Shown piece after piece: positions 38,901-45,696 of a stretch of DNA of 64,000 bases; within the stretch, counting starts at the first letter, position 1; the number at the start of each line of letters is the position of its first letter. The stretch comes from Bedellia somnulentella. Lineage: Eukaryota; Arthropoda; Insecta; Lepidoptera; Bedelliidae. The position numbers and the translations under genes are program-made. The notes below the pieces were generated by a model, which searched no databases, was not told the origin of the DNA, and worked only from the letters and a program-made list of their open reading frames with translations. The DNA lies in assembly GCA_963576735.1 (NCBI GenBank), contig OY755186.1, positions 15,053,970-15,117,969 of the forward strand, read 5' to 3'.

Positions 38901-41900
38901 TGACAATCTACCTGAATTTACGAGCTGTTTGAGTGAAATAAGTGCGATCATTGAAAATAATCAAGTGGAGTCCGTGTACATCCTCGGAGACTTTAATGCT
39001 CATCCTGGTGAGTCCTTTTGTACAGAACTTTTAGACTTTTGCGCAGAGAGTAATTGGCAGTGTGCGGATATTGATTGGCTAGGTATCAACTCCGGTATGT
39101 ACACTTTCGTTAGCGAAGCTCACGGGAGCAGAAGATGGCTAGATCATTGTGTTGTGACTCAATCGGCTTGGCTAACAATATGTGACATTAAGGTGCAATA
39201 CAATAATGTATATTGGTCGGACCATATCCCACTAGAAATTATATGTAACCTAAATATGCTGAGATCTAAAACTATTCAGTGTGGTACAGAATGTAATAAA
39301 GTTAAGTGGGGGGAAAGACAACCACAAAATATTAGTAGATACTCTATGCTAACTAATAATAGGCTTAGGTATATTGATTTTCCTGAATCTTTTCAAAGGT
39401 GTGCTGATAAATTTTGTAATAATATTGATCATAGGAATATGTTAGACAAAATGTACAGTGACATTGTAGGAATCTTACAAGAAGCGGCTGTGGCCACCTA
39501 CTGTAGTACCAATAAAGGCAGGAAGGGTAAAGAGCTTGTTGGCTGGAATAAGCATGTGTATCAGTCTCACATAGATGCTAAACATAAATTAAATATGTGG
39601 ATCTCAATCGGCAAACCCAGTAGTGGGCAGGTCTATGATGATATGTGTACGAGTAGAAAAATATTTAAGTCTAGAGTCAAGTGGTGTCAAAATAATCAAG
39701 AGCAAATAAAAATGGATATCTTAGCTGAACATCGCTCAAATAAAAACTTCAATAAATTCTGGCAATCTACGAAGCGCTTAAATATTAAACCTAGTTTGTC
39801 CAACCAAGTTGATGGGAAAAGTGACCATAACGAGGTAGCAAATCTTTTTAAAGACCATTTTAAAATAGGCCCCGTACTAGTTCCACCAGTGACGGCAGCG
39901 AGTCCGGTGCCCGATGCTGAGGCTGGCGTATGCCACGGCGAACTTACGGTACGGTTCTCATCTAAGCAAATCGAGTCGGTAATCCGTCAAATGACGCGCG
40001 GTAAATCACCTGGACACGACAGCCTCAGCATTGAGCATCTGCAATTCGCTGGTGTCCATCTGCCTAGGGTATTGTCTATGTTTTATACATTATGTCTAGG
40101 TCACGGTTACCTCCCTAGTGATCTTACGAAAACTATAGTGGTACCTATAGTAAAGAATGGAACCGGTGATATTGCGGATAAAAACAACTATAGGCCAATA
40201 TCATTAGCGACCATATTAGCCAAGGTACTTGACAGTTTGTTGAACAGACACCTGTGTAGGCATACCCAGCCACATGACGCCCAGTTTGGTTTCCGACCCA
40301 AACTTTCCACTGAGAGCGCTGTTCTTTGTTTAAAGCACGTTGTTAGGTATTACACAGATAGGCAAACACCTATTTACGCGTGTTTTTTGGACCTTTCGAA
40401 AGCTTTCGATCTTGTTTCTTACGATGTGCTGTGGGAGAAAGTTGACAGGATGGGTGTGCCTGCAGAAGTGTCTGGTATCCTCAAATACTGGTATTTGAGT
40501 CAGACAAATAATGTAAGATGGGGATCAGCCTTATCAGATACCTACAAACTTAAATGTGGCGTTCGGCAGGGGGGACTGTCTTCTCCGACTCTTTTTAACA
40601 TCTATATGAACGAACTGATCGAGGGATTGAGTAACATGCATGTTGGTTGCTCCATAGGTGGTATCCGCACAAATAACATAAGCTACGCCGATGATATGGT
40701 GTTGCTGGGCCCCTCGGTCAGTGCGCTCAGGCAAATGATAGGTGTTTGTGAAAGCTATGCTGAGAGACATGGACTCAGATACAATACCAAGAAAAGTGAG
40801 TTAATGGTTTTTGCGGCTGGTAACAAAACTCCTAAAAATGTACCACCAATAAGATTAAATGGGAAGGACCTCAAAAGAGTGGCAAAATTTAAATACTTGG
40901 GTCATATTGTATCTGAGGACCAAAAAGATGATCTCGATATTGAGCGCGAGCGCAGGGCGATGGCGGTCAGAGGCAACATGTTGGCCCGCAGGTTTGCTAG
41001 GTGTTCAAATCAAGTAAAGATAACTTTATTTAAGGCTTATTGTCAAGCTTTCTACACCTGCAGCCTGTGGGTTAGCTATACGCAGAAGACCTACAATGCA
41101 CTGCGCGTGCAATATAATAATGTATTCCGGATGTTGTTGGGGCTGCCGCGATACTGCAGTGCGTCAACGATGTTCGCCGAAGCGCATACCGACGACTTTT
41201 ATGGTATAATGCGTAAAAGAATCGCCTCAATTTACCGCAGGACACGCGAGAGCGCCAACACCATCCTTGGTACAATAGTTGACCGGTTTGACTGCCCAAT
41301 GTATAAACATTGGGTAGTCAAACATGTCAGCCTAAATAAATAAATAGGTTTATTGTAAATATTAGTGTTAAGTTATAATTATTTGTAAGTACTTACTAAC
41401 CCACTGTATTTTAATATGTCTACTAACACAATGGATCCTAGTTATCTGAATAAAGAATTATATTATTATTATACGCTCATCATTATTACAGTCTGCCATT
41501 ATGATGAGCGAAGATTCACCCGGGGTTTCACTCACTTGCCCCGGGGAGACCGTTGTCACCCTATTCAGCGCTGGGACCAGTTTGTAGACACGGTCAACAC
41601 CTACAAACTCAAGCGCAGACTATTTGCAAAGCCGGAATGGCAAACATATCATCCTGCCATTCCAACAATGGGCGGTGGGGTCGTCACATCCCTACGCCTT
41701 TTTATTATTATTATTATTATTAGATGGGCGGTAAACGCCACGGGTTTCCGCACTGAGCCCGGCATGGCAGGCCATTGTTCGTGGACCAAGTGGTCATTTA
41801 ATTTTCCCAACCTAATTCCGTCCAGAAGGCGAGTAGCTTATCCAGGTCAACTACCGCCTCTGGGAGCGACTTTATAGATCCTATTGTGTTGTAGCGGATA

Positions 41901-43085
41901 TCGGCTACCCCAGTGCATACCTGGAGCACGTGAGCGACCGTTTCCTCAGCTTCCATGCGCGCTCGGCACATGGGTCTGTCGGTAATGCCTATAGTGTATA
42001 AGTGTTTATTTAGTGTGGTATGTCCTGTAAGTACTCCAGTCACTGTCCGCAGATCTTTTCTGCTTAGTCGCAGGGCGCGCCCGGTAAGCTTCCTGTCAAG
42101 GGTTGGCATGATTTCCTTCGACTGTCTGCAACCGGGCTCTTCCTTCCTTTTAGGATTGCGCGTAGCTGACCGTAGGGTAGGGGTATGATCGGTTCAGGAC
42201 CAGTCCCTTGCCGAACCCACCCTAGCCAGTTTGTCAGCAGCGTCGTTACCCAAGGAGCCGCTGTGGCCCTTTATCCATTGTAGGGTTATAGTGTTATTCT
42301 GAGCTGTCTCCTTAAGAGCTCTGTGGCACTCCAGTACTAGCCTTGAAGTGAATTTACAGCGGTCCAGAGCCTGCAGCACAGATGCACTGTCTGAGATGAT
42401 TCTGATATGCATATCGGACAGTGCTCGGGCTTTAATTGCCAAGGCCGCCTCGGTTATTCCAAGACACTCTGCTTGGAATACCGTGTTGTGTCGACCTAGG
42501 CTTTTGGAGATTTTAATATTGAGGTCTTGTGAATATACACCGGCTCCAGTCCCTTGGTTGGTCTTGGAGCCGTCTGTGTATACACGCACCTCACGCTAAG
42601 GGTCTTAAGTCTTCAACAACTTTTGTTGTTGAAACTTCGACTCCGTAGGTCCTAAACACACATACTTTTCTCAGATAACTTCGGTCAATAAATTTCGATC
42701 CAAGGTGCATATTTTGCGTAAGAGATACCTTGCCTAAACCAAGGAGTAATGCAGCCAGCCTACTTCGTTAGCGACCTCGAAAATATGTTTTTAAATAGTT
42801 TAGGTTCGATAGTTCATAAATTGTCTACTTTTTATATACTTGTATAAACTGAAGCTACTGAAGTGGTCATAAAGTTCATTATTCATTGGTATAAATAAGG
42901 TTAATTCTCATTTTCAGCTCCTCGTATCCCCGATAATACCATCGCTATGTTTCGGAGCCTCCGCGGTGATATCGGCGATGCTGCTCACTTTAACTGCAGA
43001 GACTAAAGGTGCACCACTGATGGACACCATCGACCAACTTAAACAGAAAAGCAAGGATAACAACAAGGATAGTACATACTTATGA
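18675..43085 (+). CDS. Gene B: SLC22-type organic cation transporter (7 exons, complete)
   Basis: Coding exons are 18675-18853, 26632-26830, 31040-31140, 31693-31844, 32909-33538, 33844-34025 and 42918-43085 (TGA). All introns are GT-AG and phases fit, giving 536 residues, normal for SLC22. TM1 lies near residues 28-54. Exon 2 encodes the large extracellular loop with several cysteines and three N-glycosylation sites (NQT, NQS, NSS). Exons 3-4 join to give the MFS signature GGWMADRFGRKK near residues 153-165. Exon 5 carries RESPRW near 270-275 and a second-half NKYGRK loop; exon 6 carries MEMFPTSIRGSTLG. It should be a plasma-membrane transporter of organic cations or related solutes; the substrate is not deducible. 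Introns 1, 2, 4 and 6 are loaded with transposons, but no exon is damaged. Confidence 0.9.
19031..19236 (-). repeat. F1 repeat with internal deletion and target-site duplication
   Basis: A reverse subfamily B copy missing about 40 bp around the B-box-like segment. CTTTTAATAGAT flanks it at 19019-19030 and 19237-19248, a 12 bp duplication. It is in gene B intron 1. Confidence 0.85.
19268..19470 (+). repeat. F1 repeat, degenerate
   Basis: A forward, decayed copy (GAGACCCATCACCAACCATTC, then CTCAACTTTTTGAAGTGGC). The 3' end is blurred. Confidence 0.5.
19489..19733 (+). pseudogene. LINE C-terminal domain relic
   Basis: An open stretch (stop at 19726-19728) encodes AVETMGVWGSQGRNFVREID and ends near QRISLAVQRGNAASVMGTFG. 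The same domain is found at 34620-34916 and on the minus strand at 54508-55290. It is the C-terminal part of a non-LTR retrotransposon protein; the reverse transcriptase is absent, so only the 3' end was copied. It is in gene B intron 1 and is not a host exon. Confidence 0.65.
19734..20069. other. Intron DNA, nothing recognised
   Basis: AT-rich part of gene B intron 1, possibly including the 3' UTR of the LINE relic before it. Confidence 0.4.
20084..20234 (+). repeat. F1 repeat, 5'-truncated, with 14 bp target-site duplication
   Basis: Starts inside the element at ATCGATGCGGCTGG and ends in TATG repeats. TATTTAAGGGCCCA occurs at 20070-20083 and 20235-20248. A 5' truncation with an intact tail and a long duplication is the mark of target-primed reverse transcription. 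Confidence 0.88.
20591..20766 (-). repeat. F1 repeat, truncated at its 3' end
   Basis: A reverse subfamily A copy from about CCGCAGCCTCTTTTGGAA to CAGCACTACACGGCA, without the tail. It abuts the Helitron at 20773. Confidence 0.7.
20773..21688 (+). mobile_element. Non-autonomous Helitron
   Basis: Begins TCTATACTTATAATAAATAT and ends in a short hairpin region (ACCCGTGCGAAGCGGGGC) followed by CTAG, lying between A and T, as Helitrons do. An internal (GTCT)n microsatellite is at 20895-20924, followed by ACTCGACGGATTTTAACGAA, typical of lepidopteran Helitron derivatives. It has no Rep-helicase gene and lies in gene B intron 1. Confidence 0.75.
21707..21842 (+). repeat. F1 repeat, 5'-truncated, with target-site duplication
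   Basis: Only the 3' half is present (TCCTTTATTTTGCCATC to TATG repeats). TAAATAAATATCA occurs at 21694-21706 and 21843-21855. It landed next to the Helitron end. Confidence 0.82.
21856..22208. other. Intron DNA, nothing recognised
   Basis: AT-rich part of gene B intron 1. Confidence 0.4.
22219..22466 (+). repeat. F1 repeat, full-length subfamily B, with target-site duplication
   Basis: Starts GCTGTGTAGTGTCGGCTTAG and ends in TATG repeats. TATGATATTT occurs at 22209-22218 and 22467-22476. It is a good reference copy for the 5' end. Confidence 0.85.
22950..22997 (+). repeat. F3-type 3' end fragment
   Basis: CTGCCTACCCTAATGGGAA, then GGCATGAGTATATTTG, is the shared 3' end of the F3 LINE, isolated from its body. 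Confidence 0.5.
23030..23105 (-). repeat. RTE-type LINE 3' end fragment
   Basis: TCATCATCATCGGCTACCAC and CACATAGGCCTCTTCCAATC resemble the RTE 3' end seen at 45697 (CACTGCTGGACAAAGGCCTC). It is short and decayed. Confidence 0.5.
23135..23325 (+). repeat. F1 repeat, degenerate
   Basis: A forward copy (CCCCGGTGTCATAGGAGGC, then AACTTCCAATAGTGGCTGAG) with extensive decay. Confidence 0.55.
23337..23529 (-). repeat. F1 repeat, degenerate
   Basis: A reverse subfamily A copy ending CTAAGCCGGCACTACACGGC, without its tail. Confidence 0.65.
23569..23818 (-). repeat. F1 repeat with target-site duplication
   Basis: A reverse subfamily B copy. ATATAGAAATTGA at 23556-23568 matches 23826-23838 with one mismatch. 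The 5' terminal 18 bp (AGCCGACACTACACAGCA) is present twice in tandem. Confidence 0.8.
24186..24463 (+). repeat. S1 SINE, nearly full-length
   Basis: The head keeps a good A box (TGGCTCAGTGGG) and a weaker B box (GAGGGTTAAAATCC). The body runs to the palindrome GAACACCAGGTGACAGTGTC and stops there. Directly after it comes an F1 fragment. Confidence 0.78.
24470..24564 (+). repeat. F1 fragment with internal deletion
   Basis: TTTCGGGCGATGCGGATGGAG, then CTAGGCTACCCG and a short GTATGTATG tail; the middle of F1 is missing. Confidence 0.55.
24565..25094. other. Intron DNA, nothing recognised
   Basis: Part of gene B intron 1. A frame around 24669-24923 matches no family I know and has no splice support. 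Confidence 0.4.
25095..25275 (-). repeat. LINE 3'-end fragment
   Basis: The reverse complement of the type of sequence at 5530-5710 (GATTTGGCCTTAGTCCATC, ACCCACAGCTTAACGTG). Confidence 0.55.
25363..26417. mobile_element. 1055 bp element with 315 bp terminal inverted repeats
   Basis: 25363-25677 and 26103-26417 are inverted copies of each other over 315 bp with only scattered mismatches. The outer ends read AAGATCCCGGTG and its complement. The 425 bp centre has no open frame, so this is a non-autonomous foldback-type DNA element. No target-site duplication was found, and long arms alone do not fix the superfamily (Mutator-like and Foldback are possibilities). It ends 214 bp before exon 2 of gene B. 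Confidence 0.8.
27437..27445 (+). promoter_or_regulatory. TATA box in the 5' LTR
   Basis: TATATAAAG within the 5' LTR; the 3' LTR has the same sequence. It would drive transcription of the element from within the LTR. Confidence 0.5.
27777..28875 (+). pseudogene. gag of the gag-only LTR element
   Basis: The first frame runs from the ATG at 27777 to a TGA at 27981-27983. The second frame, open from 27973 to 28875, continues with a coiled-coil-like stretch (about 28000-28270) and then a capsid-like region (VPPYDGTTSWSAYRHQF, GQALSVIEALP). The two overlap in different frames, so the copy has a frameshift, or gag is expressed by a frame change. There is no CCHC zinc knuckle and no pol. The capsid-like region resembles Gag of insect gypsy-type elements. 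Confidence 0.7.
29618..30905 (+). mobile_element. mariner transposon (1288 bp)
   Basis: The ends are inverted repeats of about 30 bp (left TAGGTCTTTCTACCTATGAA, right the near complement, ending CTAA) flanked by TA. It encodes a mariner transposase. Length and structure are normal for the family. It is inserted in gene B intron 2, 162 bp after the gag-only LTR element. Confidence 0.88.
29810..30828 (+). pseudogene. mariner transposase, one frameshift
   Basis: The N-terminal part carries a helix-turn-helix region (ATG at 29810). The C-terminal part shows the catalytic triad VTCDEKW, LLHDNARPH and YSPDLAPTDF, with 34 residues between the second and third aspartates, the D,D34D pattern of mariner. 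The two parts are in different frames, with the break near 30131-30150, in an A-rich run. The rest looks well preserved, so the copy is probably young but inactive. Confidence 0.85.
31882..32403 (+). repeat. S1 SINE split by an S2 SINE
   Basis: 31882-31966 is the S1 head (GTGATAGCCCAGCAGCGGG), and 32163-32403 the body and 3' end (GGGGATATACGGCGTGAAG). S2 is inserted in the TTTATTTATC segment between them. It lies in gene B intron 4. Confidence 0.78.
31969..32162 (+). repeat. S2 SINE nested in S1
   Basis: A box GTGGTCGAGTGG and B box GGGTTCGATCCCC, then GTGATGAGCATAAATGG and a (TTTA)n tail. TTATTT-type sequence flanks both sides, consistent with a short target-site duplication in S1. Confidence 0.75.
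32404..32908. other. Rest of gene B intron 4, nothing recognised
   Basis: AT-rich. Gene B intron 5 (33539-33843) is likewise featureless. Confidence 0.4.
34421..34569 (+). repeat. F1 repeat with internal deletion and 14 bp target-site duplication
   Basis: A subfamily B copy lacking the middle (joins CATTTCTTCC to ACCATCTTTTC). GTCTTACCATTGCT occurs at 34407-34420 and 34570-34583. It is in gene B intron 6. Confidence 0.87.
34620..34916 (+). pseudogene. LINE C-terminal domain relic
   Basis: Frame-broken remains of the domain at 54508-55290: a CRRSFGRIPRHAAINDIN stretch, then IPWKNRRTLVWDAP, then PSHLSGAACKDCAAATEA. It stops at the TTA microsatellite at 34917. Confidence 0.6.
34917..38600 (-). 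mobile_element. R4/Dong-type LINE with a long intact frame
   Basis: The whole element lies between a (TTA)n run at 34917-34932, which marks its 3' end, and a junction near 38600 with a LINE facing the other way. Dong elements are known to insert into TAA repeats, which fits. The ORF is described separately. The element lies in gene B intron 6, antisense to the gene. Confidence 0.82.
35035..38547 (-). CDS. R4/Dong-type LINE protein (reverse transcriptase and restriction-like endonuclease)
   Basis: From the ATG at 38547 the frame runs 1170 residues; it is open further upstream to 38595 without a better ATG. After a basic N-terminus come the fingers (NWKSPGPDGLHHYWLKGF), SAGWIDYRKAFDSVPH (motif A), GIFQGDCLSPVWF (motif B) and LLYMDDLKLYA (catalytic DD). 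A C-X2-C-X8-H-X4-C zinc motif (CRACGRPGESLRHVISGC) and a restriction-like endonuclease (KPDIVIWD, then LVDVTIP) follow. This order defines the R2/R4 group, and the AQNGC-GSRGSKE stretch favours R4/Dong. No stop or frameshift is visible, so the protein could be active. Confidence 0.85.
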   Translation of the reverse strand: MRSPSRRRPARPPGRSARPPQPPDGLASVGTGATQSQQSVPAAGGTRRRMAWTVEMNRNAMRAYIRASGSRTGRTGYRTAMYREFLRLEPNLTVTEQNLADRVRYIQRSELFSTTELEQLRREAVPPLDEEPPLQVLPPVPEREVRREPIANLPDVGGAESDWGAVSLDLDLVRSALEETILEYRQVPLERRPRLPRVPLSIKVRDVVEAVNNMLPSFLESSMDLWDTDSILFGAAMTVCQFVGVRMPPTRAGGSRQAGSTSPRTRTRPAWMRRIESRITRARVLIGKLTSFRSGNNRPRVVRFVREAFPGENVFDNSPEFACRLVERIDDLKQKIAAWGKRIRRYSERVKRYQQNRLFMSDQKKFYRTLERPDVVSTGQRPEKADVVAFWRGLWSLPVDHEEGRWFEAVEGACEPIAPMNPVNISEEDVVAAIRKAPNWKSPGPDGLHHYWLKGFTRCHATLARQFQSALESGTLPNFLTTGVTHLAPKSDATADPSQYRPITCLCTIYKTLTSVLSSKITQHIVDNNVISGAQNGCRGGSRGSKELLLIDAVVGQLVKRNRRNFSAGWIDYRKAFDSVPHTWLMRVLELYKIDSAVRHFLGQCMGCWRTILSLDGQRMTDADDQIDIRRGIFQGDCLSPVWFCLALNPLSTLLENSGTGFQFRRGGPRLPHLLYMDDLKLYAPTADRLAELLTITNDFSGSVKMELGVDKCAVIHVEKGHVVHSDGVDVGTNHLRALSEAETYRYLGMSQTIGVKVADVKQGVCEEFYERLKSVLNSYLSGVNKIRAINSWVMPVLMYTFGVLRWTQSELDALDRRVRTTMTSHRMHHPRSSVMRLYIPRKCGGRGLLSAKTMHNREVCNLRNYFLTMTDDSIRGEVVASDKGLTPLSLASQDWRTPEVLSTSDRESVWKEKELHGRFYKVLHEPFVDRKASLHWLLFGDLFGETEGFVCAIQDQVIKTRNYRKYILKDGTTDICRACGRPGESLRHVISGCSALANTEYLHRHNQAAKILHQELALKYGLLQQRLPYYKYLPEPILENDRAKIYWDRSVITDRTILANKPDIVIWDRSQSRVFLVDVTIPHDEGLVKADTEKRRKYLDLAHEITDMWGVTSTEIIPIVLSANGLIPTSLATNLRRLDFCGVSVPAQMQKAVLLDTARIVRRFLNLTP
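38600..41460 (+). mobile_element. APE-type LINE, 5'-truncated
   Basis: Encodes an apurinic endonuclease and reverse transcriptase. It begins abruptly inside the endonuclease at the junction with the R4/Dong element, and ends with AATAAA at 41449-41454 just before a (TTA)n run at 41457-41473. It lies in gene B intron 6, in the sense direction. Confidence 0.8.
38608..41343 (+). pseudogene. APE LINE ORF2 (endonuclease and reverse transcriptase), missing its N-terminus
   Basis: The open frame enters at the junction and ends at TAA 41341-41343, about 910 residues, without an ATG that fits a natural start. The endonuclease part shows VALQEHW, YILGDFNAHP and YWSDHIPLE (catalytic E, D/N and SDH), but the first conserved asparagine block is lost. 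The reverse transcriptase has KSPGHDSLSIEHL, FLDLSKAFDLV, GVRQGGLSSPTLF and ISYADDMVL. It has a CR1/L2/Rex1-like appearance; the clade is not settled. The frame is intact apart from the truncation. Confidence 0.8.
41474..41701. other. Unassigned segment between two TTA runs
   Basis: A GC-richer stretch starting with a CGCTCATCAT...ATGATGAGCG inverted pair and containing CCCGGGGTTTCACTC. It is bounded by (TTA)n at 41457-41473 and 41702-41722. It may be the end of another element inserted at the same microsatellite. Confidence 0.4.
41702..42600 (-). mobile_element. RNase H LINE 3' fragment with a (TAA)n tail
   Basis: The minus-strand frame 42589-42194 encodes an RNase H domain: VYTDGSKTNQGTGAGVY, FQAECLGITEA, IISDSASVLQAL, QWIKGHSGSLGNDAADKLA, with the catalytic D-E-D-D pattern. 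A second frame (42109-41798) encodes the C-terminal segment after one premature stop. The 3' end carries a (TAA)n tail, seen as TTA repeats at 41702-41722. RNase H plus a TAA tail points to the I/LOA group. The reverse transcriptase is missing. Confidence 0.75.
42601..42917. other. End of gene B intron 6, nothing recognised
   Basis: Ordinary intron sequence leading to the TTTTCAG acceptor before exon 7. Confidence 0.4.
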
Positions 43086-43091
43086 CGGACG

Positions 43092-43097
43092 AATAAA
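43092..43097 (+). terminator. Polyadenylation signal of gene B
   Basis: AATAAA seven bases after the TGA stop; a second, weaker candidate was not found close by. The 3' UTR would be very short. Confidence 0.5.
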
Positions 43098-43229
43098 TAA
43101 TGTGTGAAAATCTCATTTCTTTATTTTCTTAGCTTCCTGCCACATTGACATCGATATTAACTTGATATACTTGAACATACTACGTCATTAAAAATTGTAA
43201 ATTTATATACTACATCCGGTGTATTCCCA

Positions 43230-44013
43230 GAAATTCGTGGAATCTCGGATAGGTGGTGGGAGATTATTCCAGCACTTGGACGTCGCGAACCTGAAACTGC
43301 CTCGAAACGATGCGTTGACAAAATCGCTCTGACTTTAAACTGGTTAGCGCTTTTGGACCATTGCAGTTTTTTAAGTAAATTTCAATGAAATTCTGGGCTG
43401 TAGGGTGGATGCGTTAGGACTTTGTTTAAACACATTACCATTGAAGGAGGCATACGGACATTGTCGTGAATGTTGTCATGCAACATGATACCGTAAAGTC
43501 CAGTCCTTGGTCTCTTCTCACGAACAGTTTAGAATGTTTTCGGCAATCCCATAGCCTTGTAACATTCCAAGGATTCCAACCAATAATTTTGTAGCATTAA
43601 AAAAACCACCATCCTTAGCCAATTTTGTAATTTTGGGAGTTTTTTCGGTAACTTTCCCCACGGCGAAAACCAATTCTGAAGATTGTCTCTTACTTTCCGG
43701 ACCACACTGATAAATTAAAATTTCGTCACCTGTGACCATTTTAGAAACATGTCCCGATGTCCCATTTCATTATCGTTGACGAATTTCATGACATCGATTC
43801 ACACGAGCTTTTTTTTCCAGTAACATGGATGCGATCTTCGACGATTCTTTTCATTATAATGATACTTCCTAAACTAATTCCTAGAATGTTCTCGATATTC
43901 TTGTAATTTTTGGCTCTTTTCATAACAGCATTTCTATAGACCGCGCATTTTCTGAAAGTATTGCCATTTGTTAATGACACTTTAACTTTACGACGACAAC
44001 CTTTTAAATTCAC
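43230..44013 (-). pseudogene. mariner transposase relic
   Basis: Frame-broken minus-strand remains: a KRIVEDRIHVTGK segment, VTGDEILIYQ (first catalytic D region), MLHDNIHDNV (second) and THPPYSPEFH (third region). Several stops and frameshifts separate them. It is unrelated to the younger mariner at 29618-30905. It lies between genes B and C. Confidence 0.62.
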
Positions 44014-44469
44014 TGAACCATCTAAAATATGTTACCCAAGTTATTCCTTAATGCAGATAGTAATCGCTGTAAATTTTGCTGCTGTAAAAAAAGTTGAGTA
44101 AAATAAAATAAGAAATTTTAAAATATCACAGTAGAAAAATATTCACCGTTAAGTTTCACAAAAGAAAACGCGTGAGCACTTAAAGAAAGAAAGAAAGTAA
44201 ATTACCGAAAAAAAGGACTGGAAAATTAATATCGTTTTAAAACAGAGAGATTTGGGCGATGCTCTATTGTTTTTGAATAAATTTACATTTTTAAAACATT
44301 TGACACTCATGTGTTCTATTTTCAAAATACAAGCATCTCAAAACTCTGAAACAATCATCTCAATAGTCAATAAAAATTGCATTTATATGTATACCTCATA
44401 TGACGCAGACGAAGATGTGTGGGTCATCTAGAGAGATACATTTTGCATATTATGCGCTCAGACAAGCAT
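44014..44469. other. Intergenic DNA between genes B and C
   Basis: AT-rich; includes a short AAAG repeat near 44185. Nothing else recognised. Confidence 0.4.
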
Positions 44470-44620
44470 TATGTTTCGGTTGCCGTCGCGAGTAGGCGCG
44501 TTGCACACTACATATTCATGACCAAAATATTCACCGCGTTTATACAAGTGAAACTAAAGTAAATTGTAAAATTTATTAATGATATTTTTTAATTATTATG
44601 TGGCAAAATATATGTAAATA
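44470..44620 (+). promoter_or_regulatory. Conserved promoter and 5' UTR of gene C
   Basis: TATGTTTCGGTTGCCGTCGC, then AGTAGGCGCGTTGCACACTA and ACATATTCATG, matches the block upstream of gene B (18502-18674) with scattered changes. Similarity fades towards the ATG. Confidence 0.5.
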
Positions 44621-44790
44621 ATGTTTTCCAAATCAAATGGGAAGGATGTGAAGATAGTAGACGTATCACAAATTTTTGAAAAGTTCGGAAAGTTTCAAAT
44701 GATCCAGTATGTCTACATTTCTTTGACAGCTTTGATTTTAAATATGATTTTTGTTAATTATATCTTCGTGTCTGGTGACATCGATTACAG

Positions 44791-45696
44791 GTAATATTTG
44801 AATTAGTAAAATCAAATTAAGTCTAAGGTAGTTTTTCGCACTACACGTTCACTTACTACCGTACTCTTTTTACCGTGTCATCTAATAGCCGCTTAGATCT
44901 GCAATTTAGATATGATTTTATTGATATTTTGGCAAATAAGAAACGTGTTACTATTTTAATAACTAACGTTAAATATCTTATACAAGTGTATATAGTATAT
45001 ATAAAATAAATTAATCTGATAAGAAAAATTAGTGATGTAAAAACGGGATTTAGATGGGATGTTTTGATCAAATATTCTATTTAAGGAACATCGCCGAAAA
45101 ATTCAAAGCTAAGAACCAAAAGATGTATTACACCTTCACAAATTAAAAAAAGGCGTATTATGGTGTGGTAAGAAATATATTTCGGAACTGTTGCCAAGTT
45201 AGGTTTGGCGAGTTAACTTAAGCGCGCATTGGTATCTTTCCACAAGTATTTCAGTGCATTTGTAAGAGTAAACGAAGAAAACATAGACTGACCATTTGAC
45301 AGCCTTCTACTGACATTACCAAGAAGTATATATATAGTATACTTCATTTTTACTTCTCATATTTACTCCAACTTAGCTTATATCAGCTAACGTAATATTT
45401 CGTAGTCAAAAAATGAGTAACAATTTGCAATAATACAAGAAATTGCACAAGATCGGATATAGCACATACGTAACATACGTTTATTTGATTAAGTGTTATT
45501 ATTTATGACATGTAGTAGGTAATGAAGTATTGTTGTTATTAATATAATTTCACTTGAACTCCCTTTTGTCCAAGTTTTGTAATTTAAAATGTTATTCCGT
45601 ATCTGTGCAAAATTTCCATGACGTATTTTTTACTTATTCTTGTTTGTCTTATGTTTCTATATTATATGTATTAACTAATCAGTTTATTTTGATTAC
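44791..45696. other. Start of gene C intron 1, nothing recognised
   Basis: AT-rich with no supported repeat or frame. Confidence 0.4.

Noticed and set aside
41416..41877. 153-codon + strand frame
   Set aside because: It runs through two TTA microsatellites and the antisense of an RNase H LINE fragment; not a real protein.
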